Shown here piece by piece: positions 1 through 7,097 of a stretch of DNA of 8,584 nucleotides. A program made the translations under genes and the position numbers. Source of the stretch: Acholeplasmataceae bacterium (GTDB taxonomy: Bacteria; Bacillota_I; Bacilli_A; Acholeplasmatales; Acholeplasmataceae). Every line of letters begins with the position of its first letter. Position 1 is the first letter of the stretch. The stretch lies in the NCBI GenBank assembly GCA_030656435.1, contig JAUSOA010000227.1, forward strand, positions 1 through 8,584, in the 5' to 3' direction. The notes under the pieces were generated by a model. The model was not told the origin of the DNA and searched no databases. It saw only the letters and a program-made list of their open reading frames with translations.

Positions 1-66
1 AAATCAAAAATAAAAAGCCGATTCTGAATTTCAGTTATGTACTGAAGTTTCAAAACTAGCTTTTAT
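1..66 (-). terminator. Probable terminator of the yfcC-end operon
   Basis: Read on the minus strand, AAAAGC (64-59) can pair with GCTTTT (18-13). Inside it is a hairpin of ACTGAA/TTCAGT arms (41-46 with 30-35) around a 5-nt loop. The outer stem runs straight into a T-rich tract (TTTTTATTTTTGATTT on the minus strand), as in intrinsic terminators. The gene ending at 136 is the last minus-strand gene before it. The middle of the structure is unpaired, so this is weaker than the zur terminator. Confidence 0.45.
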
Positions 67-76
67 CAACAGTCTG

Positions 77-117
77 AGGATGATATCAGCAATCTGATTC
101 ATCCTTTTTATTTATTT
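77..117 (+). terminator. Terminator for a plus-strand gene left of the window
   Basis: AGGATGA (77-83) pairs with TCATCCT (99-105) and ATCAG (85-89) with CTGAT (94-98). This gives a 12-bp stem with one bulged T at 84 and a CAAT loop. It is followed on the plus strand by TTTTTATTTATTT. On the minus strand no T tract follows, so the direction is plus. The gene it would serve lies outside the window to the left and would be convergent with the minus-strand operon. Confidence 0.6.
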
Positions 118-135
118 AAAATTATAAAATTTAAA

Positions 136-1569
136 TTAATAACCAATCATTACAGCAATAATTAAGAAAAATACCGTCAAAACGAGTGTAATCACTTGCA
201 GTTTATAGGTGAACTTAAACCATTTACCATAGCTCACTCCTGCTATTGATAAGCCAATTAGCAAAACTCCATTAGTAGGAAAAATCACATTGGTATATCC
301 ATCACCAAATACAAACGCTAAAATAGCGAGTTCCTTACTAATACCAATTAAAGATACCAAGGGCAGTAATAAAGGCATAATTAAAAAGGCTTTAGCAGAG
401 GCTGAACCGATAAAAAATTGAATCACTAAGACCAATAGATAGATGAATAGAATACCAACAATAGCAGATCTACCATCCAATAAATTGGCAAGATAATATA
501 AAATAGTGTCCATAATCATCGCCTCAGTGATGATGTGCTTCACACTCACAGCAAGCATTATCAAAATAAACGCAGGAGCAACACTGATCATTCCACTTAA
601 AAATGTTTTTGCAGTAAATTTCATGCTTTTTGAAACGATTAATCCAGCAATCATACCACCAAATAAGAAGATAATTGCCATTATTGGAATTGATGGAATG
701 GAAATATCGAAGAAAAGTTCAGCAAGTCCAGCACCGATGATTCCAACAAATAGAATTGCAAACATCCACATGAAAGATTTGAATACCACCTTTTCATTTG
801 AAAATGGAAGGCTTTGATTGATGTCGAATTCTTTCGACTTATTCAAATCAATTTCATAGGTAGCTGATAGTTTAGGATTGTTTTCTATTTTCTTGGCATA
901 TCGAACTAAAAAAGTAGATAGAAGAAGATACATGATGATAAAAACGAAGATTCTATAGAGTGCACCACTTAAAATATTGGTTCCTGCAAGGCTAGATGCT
1001 ATTCCTATCGAAAATGGATTGGTCACTGCTGATGCAAAACCAAATCCTGCAGCGAGCAAGCACATCCCAATGCCTGTTAATGTATCCCAACCCATGGATA
1101 GTGATAAAATAATCAGAATTGGAAGTAGTGCCATGGATTCTTCAAAGATACCAAAAAATGCTCCAAACATCATAAAAATCAAGGTTACCATGCGAAGTAG
1201 TAAATATTTATTGTCCTTAAATCTTTCAATCAGTCTCTTGATGACAACAATAATACCACCAGTTTTATCCATGACTGCAAAAGTCCCACCCAAGATGATT
1301 AAAAATAATCCAATCACAATGATATTGAGAGCGTCACTTCCCCATAAAACTTCAATGGGTGCAGTAAACCATCTCCAAAATGGATAACTGACATCAGAAA
1401 GCCAAGTAAAGCTTCCAGCAATGACATTACCATCGATATCTCTTGAATAAGAGCCTGCTGGAATAAAAAGAGTCAAAATTCCAGCTAAAACGATTAACCC
1501 TAGCAAAATATAGACGACATTCAAGAAAGCTTTTTTACTAATATGAAGTACATTGGGCTGTTCAGTCAT
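136..1569 (-). CDS. YfcC-family (DcuC superfamily) membrane carrier
   Basis: This 477-residue, very hydrophobic protein has about a dozen predicted membrane segments and sits in the cytoplasmic membrane. It matches the YfcC branch of the C4-dicarboxylate carrier superfamily (DcuC, PF03606) by recognisable stretches: FGAFFGIFEESMALLPILI near residues 135-153, AVTNPFSIGIA near 181-191, GSASAKAFLIMPLLLPL near 388-404 and FGDGYTNVIFPTNG near 421-434. The length is normal for the family and the gene looks intact. Relatives are predicted to move dicarboxylates or basic amino acids, but substrates are mostly unproven and none can be read from the sequence. The ATG at 1569 has an AAAGAGG Shine-Dalgarno 7 nt upstream. 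It lies only 24 nt after the adenylate-forming gene with no terminator between, so it is probably the third gene of that operon. The family call is secure; the substrate is unknown. Confidence 0.88.
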   Translation of the reverse strand: MTEQPNVLHISKKAFLNVVYILLGLIVLAGILTLFIPAGSYSRDIDGNVIAGSFTWLSDVSYPFWRWFTAPIEVLWGSDALNIIVIGLFLIILGGTFAVMDKTGGIIVVIKRLIERFKDNKYLLLRMVTLIFMMFGAFFGIFEESMALLPILIILSLSMGWDTLTGIGMCLLAAGFGFASAVTNPFSIGIASSLAGTNILSGALYRIFVFIIMYLLLSTFLVRYAKKIENNPKLSATYEIDLNKSKEFDINQSLPFSNEKVVFKSFMWMFAILFVGIIGAGLAELFFDISIPSIPIMAIIFLFGGMIAGLIVSKSMKFTAKTFLSGMISVAPAFILIMLAVSVKHIITEAMIMDTILYYLANLLDGRSAIVGILFIYLLVLVIQFFIGSASAKAFLIMPLLLPLVSLIGISKELAILAFVFGDGYTNVIFPTNGVLLIGLSIAGVSYGKWFKFTYKLQVITLVLTVFFLIIAVMIGY

Positions 1570-1593
1570 ATAAATACCTCTTTTTCATTTGAA

Positions 1594-2910
1594 TTATAAT
1601 GTTGTGATAAATCTTTTAAACTTGTTTTTATCCTTTGGAAGTTCAATTGGTTGAATTGTAATCTTAATTTCTACTTTTAAGTCTAAAGATGAGAGTTCAT
1701 TTGTTAATCTATTTTCTAGTTGCTTGATGGAATAATCTATTGGAGCATCAATAACAATAGAAATATGTCCTATTTCATTTTGAAAAACTTGGAACTCTCT
1801 AATTAAATCACTTGTTGTTATGATCCATCTCGCAAAAAGATCAGGGAAAACATATTTCTTCTCATTTTTTGAATTATAGAAGTAGAGTAAATCGTCTCTT
1901 CTACCGATAATTCTTTCAATGGTTCTAAAATGTGAGCCACAGCTACACGGCTCATCTAGAACAATCATATCGTTTGTTTCATAGCGAATTAAAGGCTGTG
2001 CATAGTTAATTAAATTGGTAATAATCATTTGATGTCCAATGACATGAGGTTTCGTAATCAACTCTTTGTTTTCATCATAGAGTTCAACATAGACTAAATC
2101 CTCGTTGATATGAAGATTGCCTTTATGACAAGCAGAAGCCATTTGGCCCTCTGATGCTTGATATATTTCTATAACCTTGGTTTGAAATACTTCTTGAAAA
2201 AGTGCTTTATCTTCCTTCGTCAATACTTCAGCATAGGTTACTATTTTTTTCAGTTTTACTGTTAAGTGATGCTTTAGTGGGACTAAAAATCGTATGAGTG
2301 AGGGCGGAGCCATTAAAATATTTATCTTTTTCTGATTCATCATTTCGATAATTTCATGTGGTGGTGTCATCGTTGATAAATAGTTAAGCTTAATAAAAGG
2401 GGCATTGATATCATTAAATCCTTGTGAAAAAACACGTAGACAAAAAAGAATTCGCATCGGTAAATCAAAAAGTGATAATCCGCTCCTTGCTAAGAATACG
2501 GCAGGTAATCTCTTTGTCATTTTTTTAGGTGTGATATAAATCCCTTTATTACCAGAGGTACCGCTAGAAAGTCCAATCACGTAAAGTCCATTATAATACC
2601 CTAAATAGTCCTTATTCAATTCTTTTTCAACTGCGTAAGCAAGTATTTCATCTCGATCAATACCACAGGTGTTGAGCTTACTAAAATTTTCCATCATTAT
2701 ATTCTTATTAATTGTAGGGAATTGATTCAATTTCTTGAGTGTATCAAAGGATAAACCCTTATATAAATCAGCATAAAATGGACTATGTCTTTTTGCATAA
2801 TCAATCATTTGACGAACAGATTTTGTTTGAAGCTTTTCAATTTGCTCCAAACTATACTTTTTTTGATGTTTTTTAAGGCGTAGATAATCAAGAATTGCTT
2901 GAATCATCAT
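1594..2910 (-). CDS. Adenylate-forming enzyme, PaaK / F390 synthetase-related
   Basis: This predicted soluble enzyme of 438 residues belongs to the ANL (acyl-CoA ligase) superfamily, on the PaaK/CapK side. Visible motifs are the ATP-phosphate loop SSGTSGNKG at 115-123, YQASEG at 250-255, RYETND at 309-314, the hinge-region GRRDD at 336-340 and a lysine-rich C-terminal tail (KDKNKFKR, 426-433) that could supply the catalytic lysine. The CHKGNLHINED stretch (261-271), CSCG (322-325) and APPSLIRFL (201-209) resemble the uncharacterised F390 synthetase-related clade (TIGR02304) as I recall it, rather than phenylacetate-CoA ligase itself. Expected chemistry is carboxylate plus ATP to acyl-adenylate, then probably a thioester; the substrate is unknown. 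The gene starts inside the upstream acyltransferase gene (23-nt overlap). Two adjacent ATGs exist (2910 and 2907). The second lies 6 nt from the AAGGGAG Shine-Dalgarno and may be the better start. Not a confident paaK. Confidence 0.82.
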   Translation of the reverse strand: MMIQAILDYLRLKKHQKKYSLEQIEKLQTKSVRQMIDYAKRHSPFYADLYKGLSFDTLKKLNQFPTINKNIMMENFSKLNTCGIDRDEILAYAVEKELNKDYLGYYNGLYVIGLSSGTSGNKGIYITPKKMTKRLPAVFLARSGLSLFDLPMRILFCLRVFSQGFNDINAPFIKLNYLSTMTPPHEIIEMMNQKKINILMAPPSLIRFLVPLKHHLTVKLKKIVTYAEVLTKEDKALFQEVFQTKVIEIYQASEGQMASACHKGNLHINEDLVYVELYDENKELITKPHVIGHQMIITNLINYAQPLIRYETNDMIVLDEPCSCGSHFRTIERIIGRRDDLLYFYNSKNEKKYVFPDLFARWIITTSDLIREFQVFQNEIGHISIVIDAPIDYSIKQLENRLTNELSSLDLKVEIKITIQPIELPKDKNKFKRFITTL

Positions 2911-4117
2911 GCTCTCCCTTCAATTTCAGAAGCTTAGTGCTAAGTCCAATACGATTCATGATTGATGAATGTATCCATTCAATTCCATATTTAAACTGTT
3001 TCTTTTGCCAGAAGTATAAAACAAATCCCCAAAGCAAAGCTAAAAATAAACCATAAAGAATTGCACCAGGAATACCTAAACTGAAATCAAAGAATAAATT
3101 GATGAATTTAAAAAGAAGAGCACTAACAACAGATTCAATAAAGAATACGGATAATCCGGCAATACCGAATCTTGATAGGAAGATTGAAATAACATTTTTC
3201 TTTTGGTCCTTGTTGTCATAGACCTGATATGCAAAGAGTATCATTATTAAAAATAATCCAATTTGAATCACCATAATGAAATACCATGTTGGATCAATTG
3301 CACGCTCGAGCATTGTCTCTGGAGCGAAAATATATCCTAAAATGCCGATAACTAAATAGATTCCAGCAACAATCAATACATTTTTCTTCATTTGTTTAAA
3401 GCTTTGATGATAAATCATAGTTCCTACCCATGCACCAAATAGTGCAAACGCAAAGAAGGGTAAAATCGGGTTATTTTTAGCCACGAACCAATTAAGTAAT
3501 AAGATTAAACCCATGTTTTGATTATCAAGTGCATTTAAATAGACGTTGTATAGTGGAATTCTTATATAGGAGATTACCATGAAAAAGGATGCCCCTAAAA
3601 GTAAATATAAAGTTATTTTTGGATTCTTTAAGTATCTACCAATAAACTTGAATAACAATCCTAATAAAATAACATTCATTCCAAGCATGACAAGACTATC
3701 GACATATAAAAATCTTGTTTGGGTTACTTTTTGGAAGCTTCCTTGATTGATTAAGGAAACGAATAAACTTTCATCCATAGCTCGTGATTCAAACAAAATA
3801 ATTCCAGGACCTGTGAAAACGAAGTATAAATAAGCAATGACTAATAAGAAGGTACCACTCAAAACCATATATCTAGTTCTCTTTTCTAAACCGTGATCGA
3901 GCTTATTTATATAAGAAATCGTGTGAGATACTCCAGATACCATTGCAAAAAGTCCAGCAAACATTAAAAGAAATCCAATGAGAGTTATAATCAGCGTTGG
4001 ATTATCTAAATCAATATCGTAGATATCCTTATAAAAATAGAAAGCAGTATGCAATACAAGAACCATGAAAATACCAAGACCTCTTAGAAAATCTAGACTA
4101 AAATAGTGCTTTTTCAA
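2888..4117 (-). CDS. Membrane acyltransferase, AT3/YeiB-HGSNAT-like
   Basis: This 409-residue integral membrane protein has about ten hydrophobic segments. The N-terminus SLDFLRGLGIFMVLVLH (7-23) has the Arg-X10-His arrangement (R12, H23) of acyltransferase-3 enzymes and the related LDxxRG start of YeiB/HGSNAT proteins. The block LNWFVAKNNPILPFFAFALFGAW (208-230, here described by its W210, P217, P220 and G228) and the C-terminal FKYGIEWI (375-382, like the YGPLEWL of DUF418 proteins) favour the YeiB/HGSNAT side. Such enzymes move an acyl group from a cytoplasmic donor to a sugar or lipid across the membrane. The acceptor here is unknown. The start codon is TTG, 8 nt after a strong GGGAGG, with no in-frame ATG nearby. 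It ends in TGA, inside the start of the adenylate-forming gene, so the two are probably translationally coupled. The protein is certainly membrane-bound; the exact family is less certain. Confidence 0.75.
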   Translation of the reverse strand: MKKHYFSLDFLRGLGIFMVLVLHTAFYFYKDIYDIDLDNPTLIITLIGFLLMFAGLFAMVSGVSHTISYINKLDHGLEKRTRYMVLSGTFLLVIAYLYFVFTGPGIILFESRAMDESLFVSLINQGSFQKVTQTRFLYVDSLVMLGMNVILLGLLFKFIGRYLKNPKITLYLLLGASFFMVISYIRIPLYNVYLNALDNQNMGLILLLNWFVAKNNPILPFFAFALFGAWVGTMIYHQSFKQMKKNVLIVAGIYLVIGILGYIFAPETMLERAIDPTWYFIMVIQIGLFLIMILFAYQVYDNKDQKKNVISIFLSRFGIAGLSVFFIESVVSALLFKFINLFFDFSLGIPGAILYGLFLALLWGFVLYFWQKKQFKYGIEWIHSSIMNRIGLSTKLLKLKGEHDDSSNS

Positions 4118-4147
4118 TGATATATCCTCCCAAATCTGTTTAACTTA

Positions 4148-4156
4148 AATATATCA
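4148..4156 (-). promoter_or_regulatory. Candidate -10 of the acyltransferase operon
   Basis: On the minus strand the sequence TGATATATT forms an extended -10 (TG-N-TATATT) about 30 nt upstream of the TTG start. No good -35 is seen at normal spacing; TTTTAA about 17 nt upstream is weak. A promoter is expected here because the zur terminator separates this operon from the one before it. The placement is tentative. Confidence 0.3.
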
Positions 4157-4171
4157 CAAGATAGACCATTT

Positions 4172-4208
4172 TAAAATAAAAAACCAGCACAATTTACCTT
4201 GCTGGTTT
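4172..4208 (-). terminator. Intrinsic terminator of the znuACB-zur operon
   Basis: On the minus strand AAACCAGCA (4208-4200) pairs perfectly with TGCTGGTTT (4189-4181), giving a 9-bp stem with a 10-nt loop. It is followed at once by TTTATTTTAAAA. It begins 6 nt after the zur stop codon. This is the best terminator in the window and separates the zinc operon from the acyltransferase operon downstream. Confidence 0.85.
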
Positions 4209-4214
4209 ATGTCT

Positions 4215-4589
4215 TTACAACTGACTTAATTGACAATCTGAACAATAGCCATAAACTGTCATATCATGATGGGTTATTTTAAAATGATGTTCCTTCGCTA
4301 CTTGATCTGCAATATGGTCTAAATGGCAGTCAATCTCATACATTTTTTGACAACCTAAACAAATCATATAATGGTGATGATCCTTTTTGTTGATATAGTA
4401 ATATGCAGTGTTCTTCATGTTGCTCTTTGAGACTAAACCTTGGATGAAAAATGTATCTAAAGTTCTATACACAGTTGAAAGATTCATCGTGTGATCAGGA
4501 AGCTCTGTAAGTATCATTTCAGCACTTTTTGGTTGCTCAGTTTTTGCAAGTAAGTCTAAGATCATTTTTCTTTGCTTCGTCATTCTCAT
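4215..4589 (-). CDS. zur: Fur-family metalloregulator, probably Zur
   Basis: This is a 124-residue cytoplasmic, dimeric-type repressor of the Fur family. The N-terminal winged helix includes NLSTVYRTLDTF (36-47), the usual recognition helix. The metal-sensing region is DHHHYMICLGC (70-80). Cysteine pairs C77/C80 and C116/C119 form the expected structural four-Cys zinc site, and H71-H73 and H107/H108 are candidate regulatory ligands. The length is slightly short but complete for the family. It is the last gene of the zinc-uptake operon, 2 nt after znuB, with its AAGGAG site inside the end of znuB, 9 nt before the ATG at 4589. A second ATG lies two codons in but is too far from the Shine-Dalgarno. 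Three Fur-type operators stand before znuA, so it probably represses its own operon when zinc is plentiful. Zinc specificity (versus Fur, PerR or Mur) is inferred from context, not from residues. Confidence 0.88.
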   Translation of the reverse strand: MRMTKQRKMILDLLAKTEQPKSAEMILTELPDHTMNLSTVYRTLDTFFIQGLVSKSNMKNTAYYYINKKDHHHYMICLGCQKMYEIDCHLDHIADQVAKEHHFKITHHDMTVYGYCSDCQLSQL

Positions 4590-4591
4590 TT

Positions 4592-5401
4592 TTATTTTCT
4601 CCTTAAAATGAATTTAACTACAAATAAAGATAAAAGCAGTAAAGCATACATGACAACAATTGTTGAGCCTACTGGAATTTCTAAAGGATGTGCTATAAAT
4701 ACTCCCATAACAACAATCACAAAGGATGATATCATTCCAAATAGCAATGTGTTTTTAAAGCTTTTTGTTAACTGACTAGCGATAACTGAAGGGAAGACGA
4801 CGAGTGCAGAAATTAATAAAGTTCCAATTGTTCTTACCCCAACTACAATGAAAAATGCAGTTAATCCAGCTAAAACATAGCCTAAAATCTGAACATTGAC
4901 CTTTGAAAACTTAGCATAGTTTTGATCATAGGTAATCATGAAAAGCTTTCTATAGAAGACTAGTACAAAGATACTGATTAAAATAGTGATGATAATCGAT
5001 AGCACCATATCAGCAGTAGTTGCAGTAAATATATTACCTACTAACATACTTTCAATCGATATATTAAAACCTTGTCCCTTTTTTACTAAAATCAAACCAA
5101 TCGCAAAGGAAACAGAAGAGACAAGTCCGATGGCTGCGTCAGCATTAATTGCTTTTGTTTGTGATAAATACTTAATTAGTAATGATGCAAGGATTACAAA
5201 GGGGATTGCAATCAGTAGTGGTTCACCTGAAAGTAATACTCCTAGGATAATACCTGCAAAGCTCACGTGAGCAAGTCCATCTGCAATCATTGCCTGCTGG
5301 TTTAAAACAAGATATGGGGATAGTAGTGCTGCTGAAAATGACAAAGCGATTCCAATGATTAAAGCATTTTGAATAAATTCGTATTGTAGGAAATTAAGCA
5401 T
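4592..5401 (-). CDS. znuB: Zinc ABC transporter permease ZnuB
   Basis: This 269-residue membrane permease belongs to the metal-chelate ABC family (ABC-3, PF00950), with about eight to nine hydrophobic segments. It forms the channel through which zinc, delivered by the binding lipoprotein, passes under ATP hydrolysis by ZnuC. Family signatures are DGLAHVSFAGIILG (41-54), the stretch VGVRTIGTLLISALVVFPS (187-205) and PVGSTIV (243-249). The frame is open back to 5473, but the start at 5401 is chosen. It gives the usual MLNFLQYEF N-terminus, has AAGGGG 7 nt upstream, and overlaps the znuC stop by 8 nt (ATGCTTAA), typical of coupled transporter genes. Manganese or iron relatives share this fold; zinc is inferred from the binding protein and regulator. 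Confidence 0.92.
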   Translation of the reverse strand: MLNFLQYEFIQNALIIGIALSFSAALLSPYLVLNQQAMIADGLAHVSFAGIILGVLLSGEPLLIAIPFVILASLLIKYLSQTKAINADAAIGLVSSVSFAIGLILVKKGQGFNISIESMLVGNIFTATTADMVLSIIITILISIFVLVFYRKLFMITYDQNYAKFSKVNVQILGYVLAGLTAFFIVVGVRTIGTLLISALVVFPSVIASQLTKSFKNTLLFGMISSFVIVVMGVFIAHPLEIPVGSTIVVMYALLLLSLFVVKFILRRK

Positions 5402-6062
5402 GATGATGCCCCTTATGCTCAAAAGCATGAAATGCCTTATAGCTTCCAAAGAATTTGACGGTCTGATCGACATACATCGTCAAACAATCCTCTTTAACAG
5501 CGTCAGTCAAATCGTGAGTCACATGAATGATTGTCATTTGATTTTCTGTCTGTAGTTTGTGAAGTAGCTGATAAAACTTTTCTCTAAATGATGGATCTAA
5601 TGCAGATGTTGGTTCATCTAGGATGAGTAAATCAGGTTTAGAAATTAAAGCCCGAATCAGAAAGACTCTTTGCTGTTGACCACCAGATAAAAATGCCATA
5701 CTCTCTTTATATAATTGAGGAATTTCCATCAATTTTAACCATTCAGTGATCAAATCACAATCCTCTTTAGAAGGAATCAGCTTTTGTTTAACAAATCCAC
5801 TATAAATAACCTCTCTAACAGTCATCGGAAGATTGGTTTTCGTATTGAGCTTTTGAGGAAGATAACCCATTCTTATGCTATTGTTAATAATCACACCGTT
5901 AGTCGGCTTTAATAAACCAACTAGAAGCTTAACCAATGTCGTTTTCCCACTACCATTAGGTCCAACGATATGCAGAAAATCACCTTTATCAATTTTAAAA
6001 TTTACATCATGAAGTGCTTGAAATTTTCCAAATGAAACGTCTACATCCTTGTATTCAATCAT
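5394..6062 (-). CDS. znuC: Zinc ABC transporter ATPase ZnuC
   Basis: This 222-residue ABC ATPase energises the zinc permease from the cytoplasmic face. All motifs are intact: Walker A GPNGSGKT (34-41), Q-loop GYLPQ (Q70), signature LSGGQQQR (125-132), Walker B LLILDEP (145-151) and switch histidine H183 in VTHD. The C-terminus is histidine-rich (EHKGHHHA), common in zinc-type ATPases of this family. The start is uncertain. ATG at 6062 gives the standard MIEYKDVDVSFG opening, 4 nt after the znuA stop, but the nearest good Shine-Dalgarno-like string (AGGTGGAG) is about 15 nt away. A GTG at 6083 in the same frame would add MELQYKK and overlap znuA by 17 nt, but has no ribosome site. I prefer 6062 because of the family N-terminus. 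Translation may be coupled to znuA. Confidence 0.92.
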   Translation of the reverse strand: MIEYKDVDVSFGKFQALHDVNFKIDKGDFLHIVGPNGSGKTTLVKLLVGLLKPTNGVIINNSIRMGYLPQKLNTKTNLPMTVREVIYSGFVKQKLIPSKEDCDLITEWLKLMEIPQLYKESMAFLSGGQQQRVFLIRALISKPDLLILDEPTSALDPSFREKFYQLLHKLQTENQMTIIHVTHDLTDAVKEDCLTMYVDQTVKFFGSYKAFHAFEHKGHHHA

Positions 6063-6066
6063 TTTC

Positions 6067-7032
6067 TTATACTGAAGCTCCACCTAGTGCTATTTTTAAG
6101 TGATCAAAATTCATCTGAAGCAATGAACTATAGGTGACTCCATTCTCCATTTCTGTTTTTGTGACATTATGAAATCCGTGCAGTACCAATAAATTTAAAA
6201 CTATATTATCCTTAGCAAGTTCATTTTTTATTTTATTCGCAGCTTTTGGTTCAACAAGTTCTTCAATAAATAAATAGTTCGTGTTCGCTGCCTTAACGGC
6301 ATTGACAAAGCTAATCAGCTCAGCGCTTGTTAAATCTGCATCTGGCTTGAAATCTGTGAATAAAGATACAATATTTAAATGATATCTTTCAGCAAATGAT
6401 TCCATTGCATTATGACCAGCGAAATAGATGGTTGAATCTTCATAGTCCTCTAGATATTCGCTTAATTCATGATGAATTTCTTCAATAATCGCTATGTATG
6501 CATGCGCGTTTGCTTCATAATAAGCTCTATTTTCTGGATCGATTTCAATGATCTTTTCAAGAATTGCTTCAATCAATTGAACTGCAGTTGTAGGATCAGT
6601 CCAAAAGTGGATATCATCATCGTGATCGTCATCTTCGCCAAGCACTGTAGAAAGCTTTGAGGTATGACCTACATGATCATCATGGTGATCGTGTTCCATA
6701 AGTTCATAAGCAGTTGATAGATTCAAAACAATGGTATTTTCGCCACCAATCTTCGTCTCATCCTTAATCCAAGTATCGATTTCAAGACTTGTAAAGATGA
6801 ATAACTTGGATTCCTTAATGGCAACCATGTCTCTACTTGTTGCCTCGTAGTCGTGGATTTCAGCTCCTGGCGGTATCAGTAGACTCACCGTCATTTTATC
6901 ACCAACGATTTGTCTTGCAAAGTCGTATTGTGGGAACAGCGTTGTTACAATATCAGCTTTCTTACTATTTGTGCAGGAAGCCAGTAGTATTAGTGTTACA
7001 ATGATAAAGATAAAGCTTGCAAATTTTTTCAT
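6067..7032 (-). CDS. znuA: Zinc-binding lipoprotein ZnuA/AdcA
   Basis: This 321-residue solute-binding lipoprotein captures zinc outside the membrane for the ZnuBC transporter. The signal peptide MKKFASFIFIIVTLILLASC ends in lipobox LASC, with lipidated Cys20. Cluster A-I zinc ligands are visible: H60 in GAEIHDYE, H142 in HFWTDP and H207 in AGHNAMESFAERY. Histidine at the third position favours zinc over manganese. Between them, residues 114-142 form a loop rich in His and Asp (H114, H116, H117, H120, H123, H137), typical of zinc-type proteins. The C-terminus has the Firmicutes-like LHGFHNVT and ALGGA end. The frame is open to an ATG at 7059, but that ATG lies inside an operator. The start at 7032 has AAGGAGG 9 nt upstream and gives a clean signal peptide; an intermediate ATG at 7038 is only 3 nt from it. 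First gene of the operon. Confidence 0.93.
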   Translation of the reverse strand: MKKFASFIFIIVTLILLASCTNSKKADIVTTLFPQYDFARQIVGDKMTVSLLIPPGAEIHDYEATSRDMVAIKESKLFIFTSLEIDTWIKDETKIGGENTIVLNLSTAYELMEHDHHDDHVGHTSKLSTVLGEDDDHDDDIHFWTDPTTAVQLIEAILEKIIEIDPENRAYYEANAHAYIAIIEEIHHELSEYLEDYEDSTIYFAGHNAMESFAERYHLNIVSLFTDFKPDADLTSAELISFVNAVKAANTNYLFIEELVEPKAANKIKNELAKDNIVLNLLVLHGFHNVTKTEMENGVTYSSLLQMNFDHLKIALGGASV

Positions 7033-7050
7033 ATACATATACCTCCTTGT

Positions 7051-7065
7051 TGCGAACAATTCGCA
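7051..7065. promoter_or_regulatory. Zur box 1 (TGCGAACAATTCGCA)
   Basis: This is a 15-bp inverted repeat with 7-1-7 architecture, the layout bound by Fur-family dimers. Six of seven positions pair, and the outer TGCGAA/TTCGCA arms are exact. It covers the expected start of transcription of znuA, just upstream of its ribosome site, so binding would block initiation. Assignment to the zur product is by context. Confidence 0.75.
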
Positions 7066-7069
7066 TTAT

Positions 7070-7097
7070 AGTATAGCATATTAAACACTATTTGCAA
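7070..7097 (-). promoter_or_regulatory. Promoter of the znuACB-zur operon
   Basis: On the minus strand TTGCAA (7097-7092) and TATACT (7075-7070) are separated by 16 bp, predicting a start near 7063. The -35 lies within Zur box 2 and the start within box 1, the arrangement expected for repression. A TATAAT overlapping the -10 five bases further on is an alternative but lacks a -35 at proper spacing. Confidence 0.6.

Noticed and set aside
506..1387. Open frames on the plus strand (506-817 and 977-1387)
   Set aside because: Both are antisense to the strongly supported YfcC-family gene, show no recognisable motif and lack good ribosome sites; they are shadows of its codon pattern.
4572..5270. 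Plus-strand open frames at 4572-4775 and 4986-5270
   Set aside because: They lie opposite znuB and the start of zur, with low-complexity, motif-free products.
5402..5473. N-terminal extension of znuB to the ATG at 5473
   Set aside because: The extension overlaps znuC and breaks the family N-terminus; ATG 5401 has AAGGGG at 7 nt and the ATGCTTAA overlap.
6469..6660. Plus-strand frame of 63 codons opposite znuA
   Set aside because: The Ile/Val-rich end is the complement of the His/Asp-rich loop of ZnuA; no ribosome site or family match.
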